Made by a program: the position numbers and the translations under genes. From positions 4,603,001 through 4,667,000 of the forward strand of contig NZ_CP088247.1 in NCBI RefSeq assembly GCF_021117295.1: 64,000 bases of DNA, given 5' to 3'. The notes beneath the pieces are model-generated. The model was not told where the DNA came from. It saw nothing but the letters and a program-made list of their open reading frames with translations, and did not search any database. This stretch comes from Methylorubrum sp. B1-46. GTDB taxonomy: Bacteria > Pseudomonadota > Alphaproteobacteria > Rhizobiales > Beijerinckiaceae. Positions 10,001 to 18,145 of this stretch are shown one piece after another; position 1 is the stretch's first letter, and each line of letters begins with the position of its first letter.

Positions 10001-10101
10001 AGCGCTCGCGCGCTCGGGGCCGGTGCGCCGGAGGCTGCCTCGTCTGGCTTCGCACCTGCGCTCAAGTTCCCGCCCAAGCTCCCGCCCAAGTTCGCGCTCA
10101 A
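7093..10101 (-). CDS. FAD-binding and Fe-S 2-hydroxyacid dehydrogenase (YdiJ/GlcD-GlpC fusion type)
   Basis: A 1002-aa fused oxidoreductase. The N-terminal PCMH FAD domain (about 70-290) has MRGGGTSQNGQPIG and GGMAGNNSCGARS; a FAD-oxidase C-terminal domain follows (to about 560). Then come a ferredoxin-like region with CVSCKACRRECPTGVD (about 650) and a cysteine-rich CCG domain (LEPSCLLTF, GHCHQKSFG, SCCGMAGAFGY). The architecture is that of YdiJ-like D-2-hydroxyglutarate/D-lactate/glycolate dehydrogenases that pass electrons to the respiratory chain. The start is TTG, 6 nt after GGGAGGGAGG. By context it may oxidise glycolate or glycerate; the true substrate is not visible. A TGAATTCA element lies about 45 bp upstream. 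Confidence 0.85.
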   Translation of the reverse strand: MSANLGGSLGGNLSAGAKPDEAASGAPAPSARALARNAAGLPRKLAEVLQGEARFDAFTRGRYATDASIYQIMPAGVVFPKSAADIAATLKVAAQFDLPVIMRGGGTSQNGQPIGTGLVVDCSRHFNGVLAYDAEGGTVTVEPGHVLERLNARLKADGWFFPVEPSTATRCTIGGMAGNNSCGARSLRYGKMSDNVLALEALFHDGAAFGFGLTGNATSAVTGGARADDLARRMLALADAHRDEIEKMYPRVQRRVGGYNLDSLIEPRPNLAHLLVGSEGTLAATTSVTLKLSRLPAHRAMGVCHFPSFRAAMETTQHIVALDPVAVELVDNNVLVLGADIPLFRTTLADITRGQPNCLLLAEFAGDDLAALKRDLKRLDQCMADHGFPDAVVEVVEPNRQKAVWEVREACLNIMMSMKGDAKPVSFIEDCAVPLDHLADYTDAVTEVFTRHGTRGTWYAHASVGCLHVRPILDMKQGGDVRKMRAIAEETAELVRRHKGSYSGEHGDGISRSEFVEPLFGAKLTRAFETVKDGFDPDNRLNPNKIVRPLKMDDRTLMRFGPDYAVSAPRETALDWSDWGGFGPAVEMCNNNGTCRKLAGGAMCPSYRATRDEQHLTRGRANSLRLAISGQLGPDAFLSPEMKRTMDLCVSCKACRRECPTGVDMAKMKVEFLHHYHARHGLPLKERLVAEMPRYAGVAAALAPLLNLRNRYPALARFGESWAGFSARRSLPEWRRPWRESGEVAHPEDVAGDHRDLVLFGDTFNRAFERENLEAAERVLTAAGYRLHRVVAHKGRRPLCCGRTYLASGQTDRARAEARRTLDTLLPFVRAGARVIGLEPSCLLTFRDEFLSLLPREEASELAGKAFLFEELLAADLAAGRITLPLADQGGRVAHLHGHCHQKSFGAMGAVETVLRAVPGLDVRVIESSCCGMAGAFGYGRDTIDASFAMAELSLFPALRNASADDLVVADGTSCRHQIHDGLGRDAIHVARVLDAALVPAG

Positions 10102-10140
10102 GTGGAACCTCCCTCCCCTCGCCTCACCAAGTGTTGGGCG

Positions 10141-10158
10141 TTTTTGAATTCATAATTC
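10141..10158. promoter_or_regulatory. Putative operator upstream of the FAD dehydrogenase
   Basis: TTTTTGAATTCATAATTC is an A/T island in G+C-rich surroundings, with a GAATT-CAT-AATTC inverted repeat and the TGAATKCA core shared with 4284-4302 and 5194-5210. It lies 40 bp upstream of the TTG start, so the gene probably belongs to the same regulon as the aminotransferase and hyi. Confidence 0.4.
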
Positions 10159-10207
10159 TCTGACGGGGATGGGTCAAACGCGCTGGCGTCGCGGCTTCCA
10201 GAAAGGC

Positions 10208-10241
10208 GAAGCGGCCGCCGAGGGAGATCGGCGGCCGCTTC
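10208..10241 (-). terminator. Terminator hairpin after phaZ
   Basis: Perfect 13-bp arms GAAGCGGCCGCCG and CGGCGGCCGCTTC with an 8-nt loop, 27 bp past the phaZ stop. Only a short, imperfect T-run follows on the minus strand. Confidence 0.6.
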
Positions 10242-10268
10242 GTGCGATGGGGGCTTCCGACAAAGGGA

Positions 10269-11651
10269 TTACAGGGCGATCCGCTGCGGGATGGCGTCGC
10301 CCCGGCCGGGCCGCTCCGCCCGTTCGAGGGCGGCGTCCGGCCACACGATCGGATCGGCGGGCGCGGCCTCCGGCGGCCGCTTGATCGGATCCTGGCGCAG
10401 CAGGATCGGGTGCGGCTCCGGCGCCGGCACCACGGGGGCCGGCCGCATGGCGGCAGGCCGCAGGCTGCGCTCCATGAAGCCCCGCACCAGCGGCACGATG
10501 TCCTGGCGGAAGCGTGAACCGTTGAAGATGCCGTAATGCCCGGCGCCCGGCTGCATGTGGTAGGTCTTGGCCGCCTCGGGCAGGTTCACCGCGAGATCGA
10601 GCGCGGCCTTTGTCTGGCCAAGCCCGGTGATGTCGTCCTTCTCGCCCTCCACCGCCATCAGGTGGCAGCGACGGATCGCGCCGAGATCGACCGGCTCGCC
10701 GTGATGGCGCAGGGTGCCGCGGGGCAGGTCGTGGCTGATGAAGACCCGCTCGATCGTCTCGAGGTAGAACTCGGCGGTCAGATCCATCACCGCCAGATAC
10801 TCGTCGTAGAAGGCCCGGTGGCGGGCGGCGGAATCGCCATCGCCGCGCACGAGATGGTCGAACATCGCGTGGTGGGCGTCCCGGTGACGTTCGAGGTTCA
10901 TCCCCATGAAGCCGGCAAGCTGCAGGAAGCCCGGATAGACGGCGCGGCCCAGGCCGGGATAGCCCGGCGGCACGGTGTGGATGCAGTGCCGCTCGAACCA
11001 GGCAAACCCCTTCTCCTGGGCCAGGGCGTTGACGGCGGTGGGCGAGCGGCGGGTATCGACGGGCCCGCCCATCAGCACGGCCGTACGCGGCACGAGCGGG
11101 TGATCCTCCGCCTCCATCCGGGCGATGGCGGCGAGCACCGGCACGGAGGGCTGACACACGGCCGCGACGTGGAGATCCGGCCCGAGCGCCGCGAACAGGG
11201 CGATGCAGGTATCGATGTAGTCGTCGAGACCGAACCGGCCGGCGCTCGCGGGCACCTGACGGGCATCGGCCCAATCCGTGATGAAGACCTGATGGCTGTC
11301 GAGGAAGGCCTCGACGGTGCCGCGCAGCAGCGTGGCGTAATGGCCCGACAGCGGCGCGACGATCAGGAGCTTCGGCTTGGCGTCGAGTTCGGCGGACGGC
11401 TCGCCGAAGGCGATGACGCGGCAGAACGGACGCTCCCAGACGATCCGCTCCGGCACGCCGAGCCCGAAGGCGGGCTTGGCGTAGACGCGGGTGGCGCGCT
11501 CGAACATCTCGCAGCCGGCAGCGACGGTGCGGCTCTGGGGGGCATAAGCGAGGGGATTGAAGGGATTCTCGCAGGCCAACCGCGTGGCTTCCGCCGCCAG
11601 GCGCATCGGTGCGAGCATGAGATGGCCAGCCTCGTAAAGAGGGTACAGCAT
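10269..11651 (-). CDS. phaZ: Intracellular polyhydroxybutyrate depolymerase
   Basis: A 460-aa alpha/beta hydrolase of the intracellular PhaZ family. It starts MLYPLYEAGHLMLAPMR. The nucleophile is C166 in AAVCQPSVP, the cysteine variant of the lipase box typical of short-chain-length PHA depolymerases. Later it has VEGEKDDITGLGQT, with the catalytic Asp, and PGAGHYGIFNGSRFR, with the His. It mobilises stored PHB granules to 3-hydroxybutyrate. The C-terminal 60 residues are Pro/Ala-rich and poorly conserved in character. It is monocistronic, with a hairpin on its 3' side. Confidence 0.92.
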   Translation of the reverse strand: MLYPLYEAGHLMLAPMRLAAEATRLACENPFNPLAYAPQSRTVAAGCEMFERATRVYAKPAFGLGVPERIVWERPFCRVIAFGEPSAELDAKPKLLIVAPLSGHYATLLRGTVEAFLDSHQVFITDWADARQVPASAGRFGLDDYIDTCIALFAALGPDLHVAAVCQPSVPVLAAIARMEAEDHPLVPRTAVLMGGPVDTRRSPTAVNALAQEKGFAWFERHCIHTVPPGYPGLGRAVYPGFLQLAGFMGMNLERHRDAHHAMFDHLVRGDGDSAARHRAFYDEYLAVMDLTAEFYLETIERVFISHDLPRGTLRHHGEPVDLGAIRRCHLMAVEGEKDDITGLGQTKAALDLAVNLPEAAKTYHMQPGAGHYGIFNGSRFRQDIVPLVRGFMERSLRPAAMRPAPVVPAPEPHPILLRQDPIKRPPEAAPADPIVWPDAALERAERPGRGDAIPQRIAL

Positions 11652-12036
11652 GCGAGCGCTTCCCTGGAGCAGCTCGCTTGACCCAAGCTGTCCTTTTCTT
11701 CCGTTGGTGGAAAGTGCAACTCCCCGACGTGAGAAAAGGTTTCGTTTTTACAAGATCCCCCTGTTGACGACGCTGCCCGAAATTGAGGATCGGCAAGAAC
11801 AGAGGGGAGTAGGGCCACAGCCCTCGACCGCCATCGATCGTCTGGAACGGTCATGCCCGCGACGTGGCTCGGCGCGGGCGCTCAGGCGGCCCTGCGCGAC
11901 AGTCGGAACGACCCGTCCCGACAAGGCGATCGCATCTTGGCGGATCGCCTTGTCGGGCCCGAACTGGCCGATCCGCTCTGGATGACGGCTTTGGACTTCA
12001 CGCCAGACCCGCGCGGTCTTGCTCGACGATGCGGCT
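11652..12036. other. Intergenic region between gabD and phaZ
   Basis: Both flanking genes run on the minus strand, so this 385-bp region holds the phaZ promoter and the gabD 3' end. The short frames in it show no ribosome site or family features. An A/T-richer segment near 11690-11790 (AAAAGGTTTCGTTTTTACAAG) is the likely phaZ promoter zone. The strong hairpin at 11917-11957 is listed separately. Confidence 0.45.
11917..11957 (-). terminator. Long perfect inverted repeat downstream of gabD
   Basis: Arms CCCGACAAGGCGATC and GATCGCCTTGTCGGG pair over 15 bp around an 11-nt loop, 80 bp beyond the gabD stop. No T-tract follows. It is a probable terminator or mRNA-stabilising hairpin. Confidence 0.5.
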
Positions 12037-13470
12037 TCAGGCGTTGGCCTGCGTCACGAACTTCGTCACGAGATAGGCCTCGATCGCTTCCGAGCCGCCC
12101 TCGCTGCCGTAGCCAGAATCCTTGATGCCGCCGAACGGCGTCTCGGGGAGCGCGATGCCGTGATGGTTGATCGAGATCATGCCGGCTTCGATCCTCTCGC
12201 CCGCTCGGTTCGCCCGGGCAGCCGAGCGGGTATAGGCATAGGCCGCGAGCCCGTAAGGCAGGCGGTTGGCTTCAGCGAAGGCCTCCTCGTCCCCCGAGAA
12301 GCGCCGGATCGCCGCGATCGGCCCGAACGGCTCCTCATTCATGATCCGGGCGTCAAGCGGCACGTCGGCGAAGACGGTGGGCTCGAAGAAGTGGCCGCGA
12401 TTGCCGATGCGGCTGCCGCCGGTGAGAAGCCGCGCGCCCTTGGCCTCGGCATCGGCCACGAAGGCCTCCATCGCCTCGACCCGGCGGCCGTGGACGAGAG
12501 GACCCATCTGCGTGTCGGGGTCGAGTCCATCGCCGACCTTGAGCGCTTTCGAGGCCGCGACGAATCCGTCGATGAAGCGGTCGTACACCCGCTCCTGCAC
12601 GAGGAAGCGGGTCGGGGCGACGCAGACCTGGCCCGCATTGCGGTACTTGTTGGCGGACAGCACCCGCACGGCGGTATCGATATCGGCGTCGTCGAACACG
12701 ATCGCCGGGGCGTGGCCGCCGAGCTCCATCGTCGCCCGCTTCATGTGCTGGCCGGCCAAAGCCGCGAGTTGCTTGCCGACCGTGGTCGAGCCGGTGAAGG
12801 TGATCTTGTGGATCGCTGGATGCGGGATGAGGGTGCCGGAAATTTCGGCCGGATCGCCGTAGACGAGGGCGAGCGCGTCGCCGGGCACGCCCGCGTCGAG
12901 GAAGGCACGCACCAGTTCGGCGCAGGAGGCGGGGGTGTCCTCGGGGCCCTTGAGGATGACCGGGCAGCCGGTGCAGAGCGCCGCCGAGAGCTTTCGCACG
13001 GCCTGGTTGATCGGGAAGTTCCACGGTGTGAAGGCCGCCACCGGCCCGACGGGTTCGCGGGTGACGATCTGGAGCACGCCTTCTGCGCGGGCGGGGATGA
13101 CCCGGCCGTAGGCGCGCCGCCCCTCTTCGGCGAACCACTCGATGATGTCGGCGGCGACCGCCGTCTCGGCGCGCGCCTCGGCGAGCGGCTTACCCTGCTC
13201 GAGCGTCATGGTGCGGGCGATCCCCTCCGCACGCTCGCGCATCAGGGCGGCGGCCCGGCGCAGAACCTTGGACCGGTCGAAGGCGGAGACCCGCCGCCAA
13301 GCGGCGAAGCCGCGCGCGACCGCCTCCAGCGCCTCGTCGAGATCGGCTTGGCTGGCGACCGCGACCCGGCCGATCGACTCGCCGGTGGCCGGATTGAGGA
13401 TCGACAGGGTCTCGCCGCCGCTTCCGGAGCGCCACCGGCCGGCGATATGAAGCGAAACGTCGAGGTCCAT
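12037..13470 (-). CDS. gabD: NAD(P)-dependent succinate-semialdehyde dehydrogenase family
   Basis: A 477-aa aldehyde dehydrogenase of full family length. It has FTPWNFP (N151), the cofactor lysine in ILKGPED (K174), [10 protein letters not shown], the general base in MELGGHAP (E249) and the catalytic cysteine in NAGQVCVAP (C283). The overall pattern, including [13 protein letters not shown] near the end, resembles GabD-like enzymes that oxidise succinate semialdehyde to succinate; related semialdehydes are possible. The ATG at 13470 follows GGAGATGG. No gabT or gab permease is adjacent. Confidence 0.82.
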   Translation of the reverse strand: MDLDVSLHIAGRWRSGSGGETLSILNPATGESIGRVAVASQADLDEALEAVARGFAAWRRVSAFDRSKVLRRAAALMRERAEGIARTMTLEQGKPLAEARAETAVAADIIEWFAEEGRRAYGRVIPARAEGVLQIVTREPVGPVAAFTPWNFPINQAVRKLSAALCTGCPVILKGPEDTPASCAELVRAFLDAGVPGDALALVYGDPAEISGTLIPHPAIHKITFTGSTTVGKQLAALAGQHMKRATMELGGHAPAIVFDDADIDTAVRVLSANKYRNAGQVCVAPTRFLVQERVYDRFIDGFVAASKALKVGDGLDPDTQMGPLVHGRRVEAMEAFVADAEAKGARLLTGGSRIGNRGHFFEPTVFADVPLDARIMNEEPFGPIAAIRRFSGDEEAFAEANRLPYGLAAYAYTRSAARANRAGERIEAGMISINHHGIALPETPFGGIKDSGYGSEGGSEAIEAYLVTKFVTQANA

Positions 13471-13805
13471 GAGCCATCTCCGCGGGAAGGGACGGCATCC
13501 ATATAGAGGGCGTCTCGCTCGAAGGGGACGCCCGCGCGGCCATGCGCAGGGACGGACCGGCACCGGGGTGGCGGACGATCCCGAACCGGGACGGTCCGCG
13601 GTGGGACCGGAGGGAACCTCGCTCCCGACCCGATCCTCCGTCCCCGGCGGCGCGCGCCCGACCGGTTCCGCGTGTCCCTGGACGGGACGATGGGACCGGC
13701 CGAGACCTTGCATCGGTGTGTGAGCGACCTTGGCGTGTCTCAGGGCCATCCGGCATCCGAGGGTACGCGCTCAACGCGAGGGGCCGATTGCGGCTTGACG
13801 ACCCA
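13471..13805. other. Divergent intergenic region gabD / wzz-like gene
   Basis: This 335-bp G+C-rich region separates divergently transcribed genes and must carry both promoters. An open plus-strand frame runs through it into the Wzz-like gene, but the translation is Arg/Pro-rich and unlike the protein. I see no clear -35/-10 pair, repeat or small gene. Confidence 0.4.
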
Positions 13806-15281
13806 ATGACGACCTATCCGGCCGTGCGCGGAGCCATCCCGCTCTCCTCTCTCGATTGGCCCGCCGCCTCCGCCGGGCAATCCCCCTCGATCACACCGAC
13901 GCAGCTCCTGGCGATGCTCAGGCGCCGCCGCCGGCTCATCGCTCTCTCGATGATCCTCGGCGCCCTCGGCAGCACGGCCTTCATCGCGAGGACCGAACCG
14001 AATTACGTTGCCACCGCACAGGTCATCATCGATCCGCGGGCGCTCCGGGTCGTCGAGCGCGAGGTGACGCCGAGCATCGACAACGCCGACGCACAAATCG
14101 CCTCGGTCGAGAACGAGATGCGCGTGCTGCGGTCGAGCACGGTCCTCAATGCCCTGATCGCCCGCGACCGGCTCGACGCGGATCCCGAATTCGCCGGCGA
14201 CCCGCCGGGCCTGCTGCGTCGGACGAAGGCGGCGCTGTTCGATCTCGTCGGCCTGTCGCCGGCCCGCGCGCCCGATCCGCGTCGCGCGGCCCTCCAAGCC
14301 CTCGAGCGCAAGATCGCCGTCCGCCGCGCCGAGCGCAGCTTCGTCGTCGAGGTGCACGTGGCCACCCGCGATCCCGACAAGTCCGCCCGGATCGCGAACG
14401 ATCTCGTGACGCTCTACACCGAACAGGCGAGCCGGACCCGCGCCGAGCTCGCGCGCCGCTCCGGCGCCTCCCTCGACGACCGCCTCGCCGAACTGCGCGC
14501 CGCCGTCCGCGCGGCGGAAAATCGGGTCGAGACCTTCAGGACCGAGCACGACCTCGTCAGCGCCGACGGCGCCCTGACGCGGGACCGGCGCCTGCGCGAC
14601 CTCAATACCCAGCTTGCCGCCGCCCGGGCCCGGTCCGCCGAGGCACTCGTCCGGATGGAGCAGGCGAGCGCCCTGCGCGGCCGGCTCGACGGCCTGTCGG
14701 AGGCCGTTCAGTCCCAGGCGATGATCCAGTTGCGCTATCAGATCGCCGAGGCTCGCCGGCGCCGGGCCAACCTCGCCAACGTGCTGGGGCCGCGCCACCC
14801 GGAGCTGAACTCGGTCGGCCGGGAGATCGACGCCCTGCAGGATCAGCTCGGCCAGGAGCTGCAGCGGATCGGCGACGCGGCCCGAAACGACTACCGCCGC
14901 GCAAAGCAGACCGAGGAGGAGCTGCGCAGGACGGTCGAGGCGATGTCGACGACCTCACTCGCCGACGACCGCGCTCTCGCCGAGCTGCGCGCGCGGGAGG
15001 CGGAGGCGGAGGCCCAGCGCAAGCTGTTCGCCCAGTACCTCGTGCGCTCCCGCGAACTGATCGAGCAGACGCAGGTCAACGTGAACAACATCCGCGTGAT
15101 CGGTGCGGCCTCCCCGCCCGAGACGCCGACGAACCTGAGCAAGGCCATCGTCCTCGCCATCGGGACGCTGGTCGGCCTCGCGCTCGGCATCCTTGCGGCG
15201 GTCGCCCTCGGCGTCCTGCGCGGCGAGGCGGCGACCACCGCGCGGCCCCCGGCCGGATCGGGCGAGGCGGCGCGTGCCTGA
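13806..15281 (+). CDS. Polysaccharide chain-length determinant, Wzz/GNVR family
   Basis: A 491-aa inner-membrane protein. A first membrane segment (about 44-63, LIALSMILGALGSTAFIA) follows an RRRRR patch; a periplasmic Wzz domain starts with YVATAQVIIDPRALRV; long coiled coils span about 210-430, with the GNVR-like ANVLGPRHPELNS; and a second membrane segment lies near 452-475. There is no C-terminal tyrosine kinase domain, so it is a chain-length or export co-polymerase rather than a BY-kinase. The start is chosen at MTTYP, though no good ribosome site is seen. The following ligase/polymerase gene is likely co-transcribed. Confidence 0.85.
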   Translation: MTTYPAVRGAIPLSSLDWPAASAGQSPSITPTQLLAMLRRRRRLIALSMILGALGSTAFIARTEPNYVATAQVIIDPRALRVVEREVTPSIDNADAQIASVENEMRVLRSSTVLNALIARDRLDADPEFAGDPPGLLRRTKAALFDLVGLSPARAPDPRRAALQALERKIAVRRAERSFVVEVHVATRDPDKSARIANDLVTLYTEQASRTRAELARRSGASLDDRLAELRAAVRAAENRVETFRTEHDLVSADGALTRDRRLRDLNTQLAAARARSAEALVRMEQASALRGRLDGLSEAVQSQAMIQLRYQIAEARRRRANLANVLGPRHPELNSVGREIDALQDQLGQELQRIGDAARNDYRRAKQTEEELRRTVEAMSTTSLADDRALAELRAREAEAEAQRKLFAQYLVRSRELIEQTQVNVNNIRVIGAASPPETPTNLSKAIVLAIGTLVGLALGILAAVALGVLRGEAATTARPPAGSGEAARA

Positions 15282-15359
15282 TCCGCTCTCCAGTCCCGGA
15301 CGCTGCGCTTCGGGAGGGGCCCCGGACACCGTTCCGCGCCCTGCGCCAAGCCCTTCGTC

Positions 15360-16715
15360 GTGTCTCGTTCCATGACCGCCACGAGCCGTCCCGCCACTGG
15401 CCTCCCTGCCGCGAATCCGGCCGCCGGGCTGCGCGCCGCGCCGCTCCTGAGCGGGTTTTCCGGCCAGCGGTGGCGGCTCGCCTTCGTCGTCTTCGCGGTG
15501 ATGATGTGCGTGAACGCGTTCTACGTGGTCTTCCTCGGCAGCAACAACGACGTCGGCAACACGAAGACGCTGATGCCGTCGAACCGGAACAACCTGCTCT
15601 ATGTCGGCCTCTGGCTCGCGCTCTACGCCCTGTCCGTCTGCGTGGTGCTGCGCGACGTGCTGCGCAACGGGATCGACCTCTGCCTGATCGCCGTCCTTCC
15701 GCTCGCCGGCTACATCCTGCTCTCCACCTGCTGGGCGACCGATAGCTGGGCCTCGCTGGTTCCTGCGGGGATGCTCGTCCTGAACATCGCCATCGCCGCG
15801 GCCCTGGCGTCCGTCGTCCATCCGGCGGTGTTCCTGAGCCTGTTTGCCTGGACCAACGTCTTCCTGGTCGCGTCCTCCCTGGTGATGGTGGTGGTCATGC
15901 CCGATGCGGTGCGCACCGACATCACCCGGCCGGGCTTCCTGATGTCGGGCGAGCTGTTCGGGGCCTACGGCAGCAAAACCCTGCACGGCATGTTTGCCGC
16001 AAGCTCCATCCTGATCCTGCTGTTCCTGCCCGGCGCGAGTCCCCGGGGACTACGGGTCCCGGCACTGGCCATCCTCGCGCTCGGGCTGATCCTGGCGAAC
16101 TCGATGTCCTCCGTCAGCGGCATTGCGGTGGCCGGCGTGACGATGCTCGCCGCCCGGCTGCTCCCCGGCTGTGGCCGGGTCATCTTCGCGACGGTGACCG
16201 GGTTCGCGATCCTGCTCTCGCTGATCCTGCCCTTCATCGGCGTCGGCGACATCGCCGTCGCGCTCGGTCGCAGCCCCGACTTCACCGGGCGCAGCAACTT
16301 CTGGCCCTACGCCCTCGAAGCCTTCCGCGACCGGCCGGTGTTCGGCTACGGCTATCTGAGCTTCTTCAACACCGATCCGTTCTCACGGGCCTGGAGCGTG
16401 TGGGAGCGCGAGATGTTCTTCTTCACGCCCGACTTCCACAACACCTTTCTCGACACCCTGGTCGGCCTCGGTCTCGTCGGCGGTGCGTTCTATCTCGTCC
16501 TGCTCTTCGCCTCGTCATCCATCTTCGCGCATCCGAGCCTCGAGCGTCGCACGGCCTTCCTGCTCTCGGCCCTGCTGATCGCCTTCATCCTCAACAGCGC
16601 GACCGGCTACCTCTTTCTGGCACACAACCGGATGTCGACGATCTTCCAGTTCTACTGTCTGTTCGTTCTCTGCCGCCGGTATCGGCCACGCCTGCCGCAG
16701 CCTGCCCTCGCCTGA
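15360..16715 (+). CDS. O-antigen ligase / Wzy-type polymerase family membrane protein
   Basis: A 451-aa protein with about 10-12 membrane segments. The Wzy_C/WaaL signature region is visible: GRSNFWPYALEAFRDRPVFGYGY (in family-typical form), a large periplasmic loop, then DFHNTFLDTLVGLGLVGG. This family joins glycan repeats to each other or to a carrier. The frame starts with GTG at 15360; an ATG four codons later is an alternative. It lies 78 bp after the Wzz-like gene. No glycosyltransferase or flippase gene is adjacent, so the rest of the pathway must be elsewhere. Confidence 0.82.
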   Translation: MSRSMTATSRPATGLPAANPAAGLRAAPLLSGFSGQRWRLAFVVFAVMMCVNAFYVVFLGSNNDVGNTKTLMPSNRNNLLYVGLWLALYALSVCVVLRDVLRNGIDLCLIAVLPLAGYILLSTCWATDSWASLVPAGMLVLNIAIAAALASVVHPAVFLSLFAWTNVFLVASSLVMVVVMPDAVRTDITRPGFLMSGELFGAYGSKTLHGMFAASSILILLFLPGASPRGLRVPALAILALGLILANSMSSVSGIAVAGVTMLAARLLPGCGRVIFATVTGFAILLSLILPFIGVGDIAVALGRSPDFTGRSNFWPYALEAFRDRPVFGYGYLSFFNTDPFSRAWSVWEREMFFFTPDFHNTFLDTLVGLGLVGGAFYLVLLFASSSIFAHPSLERRTAFLLSALLIAFILNSATGYLFLAHNRMSTIFQFYCLFVLCRRYRPRLPQPALA

Positions 16716-16875
16716 GCGGCACCGGTCGGCGGTCCCCCCGATGGGGCAGGCCGATCCGCCGGTGAGCGAGAGGGCGTGGCCATCTCCGCATCCGATATCG
16801 CCAACGAGCATCCCCCCGCGGCGAAACTTCGGGGAGCCTCCGGCATTGCCTTATCGGAAGCTCCGGAGGTTCACG

Positions 16876-17061
16876 ATGGCAGACGCAAAGACGGAGAGGG
16901 AGGCGGCCGGCTCGGTGCCGCCCGGTCGCCCCCTCGGTGAGGGCAGCAAGCCCGAAGAGCAGCCGGATTTGGGACCGACCGGTCCGGCTTCGGTGGAGGG
17001 TGAGAAGCAATCGCCGGATCTCTCGAAGGACAACGCCAAGGGCGGTTACGGCGCGGGTTGA
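16876..17061 (+). CDS. Small hydrophilic protein of unknown function
   Basis: A 61-aa, charged, Pro/Gly-rich product (MADAKTEREAAG... ending NAKGGYGAG) with no predicted fold. Coding is supported by a strong GGAGG 5 nt before the ATG and a typical codon pattern. It looks intrinsically disordered, like small stress-associated hydrophilic proteins. The family is not recognised. Confidence 0.6.
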   Translation: MADAKTEREAAGSVPPGRPLGEGSKPEEQPDLGPTGPASVEGEKQSPDLSKDNAKGGYGAG

Positions 17062-17299
17062 GCAAGCTACGGAGGCGTTGCGGCCGTGGGCTTGCCGAAG
17101 GACCAGGAGTAGCAACCCGTTTTGGATCGGACGCGCGGCCAGCTCGGCTCATCCAAGCGGACGCCACGGCCGGGATTGTCCGACAGAAGTGTCTCGCCCT
17201 GCCGGTTGGCGGCCCAACCCATGACGGACCCAACGGCGACCATATGTTCTTGTTGATCGCGCGGGCCGTCACTCCCTCTACGTCACGCCGGTGTTCAGC

Positions 17300-17737
17300 C
17301 TACGTGAAAAGGGCGTCGGCGGTCGGCATTCGCACGTCGCGATCCTTGGTGAAGGCTTCGAATGATCGGAAGCTTCCCCGATACCGCTTGATGGTGTTGA
17401 GGACCTTCTTGTCCGCGCTGTAGGCGGCCCACCGATCGAACAGATCGCCAACGGTAATTCGCTCGACACTCAGCGCGTTCGCCGCAGGGATGGATGTCGG
17501 GGGAGACGGTCCACGGGCTGTCTCTACGGCCGGGGCAGCCTGCGTGACAGGTTCCTCGATCCTCACCGGAGCGTCAGCCGGGGCACTGCGGTCAACTTCG
17601 TTCTGCCGAGCCTGCCAGACGAGCTTCAAGGCCCCATCGGCGACCGAATGCCAGATACGCGCTTGATTCGGCTCTTTCGTCCACAGCGACAGCTGAACGA
17701 TGGCGCCGCTCGTGACCGACATCCGCAAGCTACCCAC
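17300..17737 (-). pseudogene. Truncated tyrosine recombinase/integrase remnant
   Basis: A 145-aa frame. Its middle, LSLWTKEPNQARIWHSVADG, resembles the N-terminal segment of phage-type integrases. Its end (ITVGDLFDRWAAYSADKK and KRYRGSFRSFEAFTKDRD) resembles the SAM-like core-binding domain. The reading frame stops just after this, so the whole catalytic domain (R..HxxR..Y) is missing; the usual N-terminal beta region is also absent. It starts about 200 bp beyond the 3' end of tRNA-Leu, the common position for an element integrase. It is therefore read as a decayed integration event at that tRNA. Confidence 0.65.
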
Positions 17738-17935
17738 CGGCAGCGACGGACTGTGCCCTCAAGCTCGGGAGAATGTCACGGGGAGTGCGTTGCCGTAGAG
17801 GGTAGACCCCTGTCTTTGGGTCTTTCCACGGTCTGGCTACTCTGAGAGGAACTGTGTGTGAGACCGCTGTGTGAGAGTGCGGTCATCCTCATCTCTATCA
17901 TCCACCTAACCTCTTCCCATCGTTAGGAAAAAGTT

Positions 17936-18020
17936 TGGTGCGGCCAAGAGGACTCGAACCTCCACCCCTCGCGGGACTAGCACCTCAAGCTAGCGCGTCT
18001 ACCAATTCCGCCATGGCCGC
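17936..18020 (-). tRNA. tRNA-Leu (anticodon GAG)
   Basis: On the minus strand, the acceptor stem GCGGCCA (18014-18020) pairs with the segment at 17940-17946, followed by an A discriminator and an encoded CCA. The anticodon stem CTAGC/GCTAG encloses the loop TTGAGGT, giving anticodon GAG for CUC/CUU codons. The long variable arm and the GGTTCGAGTCC T-arm are typical of class II tRNA-Leu. An integrase remnant lies on its 3' side. Confidence 0.95.
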
Positions 18021-18145
18021 CCTTGCCGCCGTGCCGCTTCGTCAGCAGCCGGTGTCTTGTGTGGGCGGCGCAGCGGATAACAGATGCCCGGGGCGGGCAC
18101 AAGCGCCGGATTCGCTTCTTCGCATTTTGCCGCCTCGAAAACGCG

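Noticed and set aside
8257..10155. 632-aa plus-strand open frame
   Set aside because: It lies antisense to the FAD/Fe-S dehydrogenase; its translation is His/Arg/Gly-rich with no family motifs. Long antisense frames are expected at this G+C content.
13542..13805. N-terminal extension of the Wzz-like protein
   Set aside because: The translated region is Arg/Pro-rich and lacks any feature of the family; the cytoplasmic start at 13806 fits the usual length before the first membrane helix.
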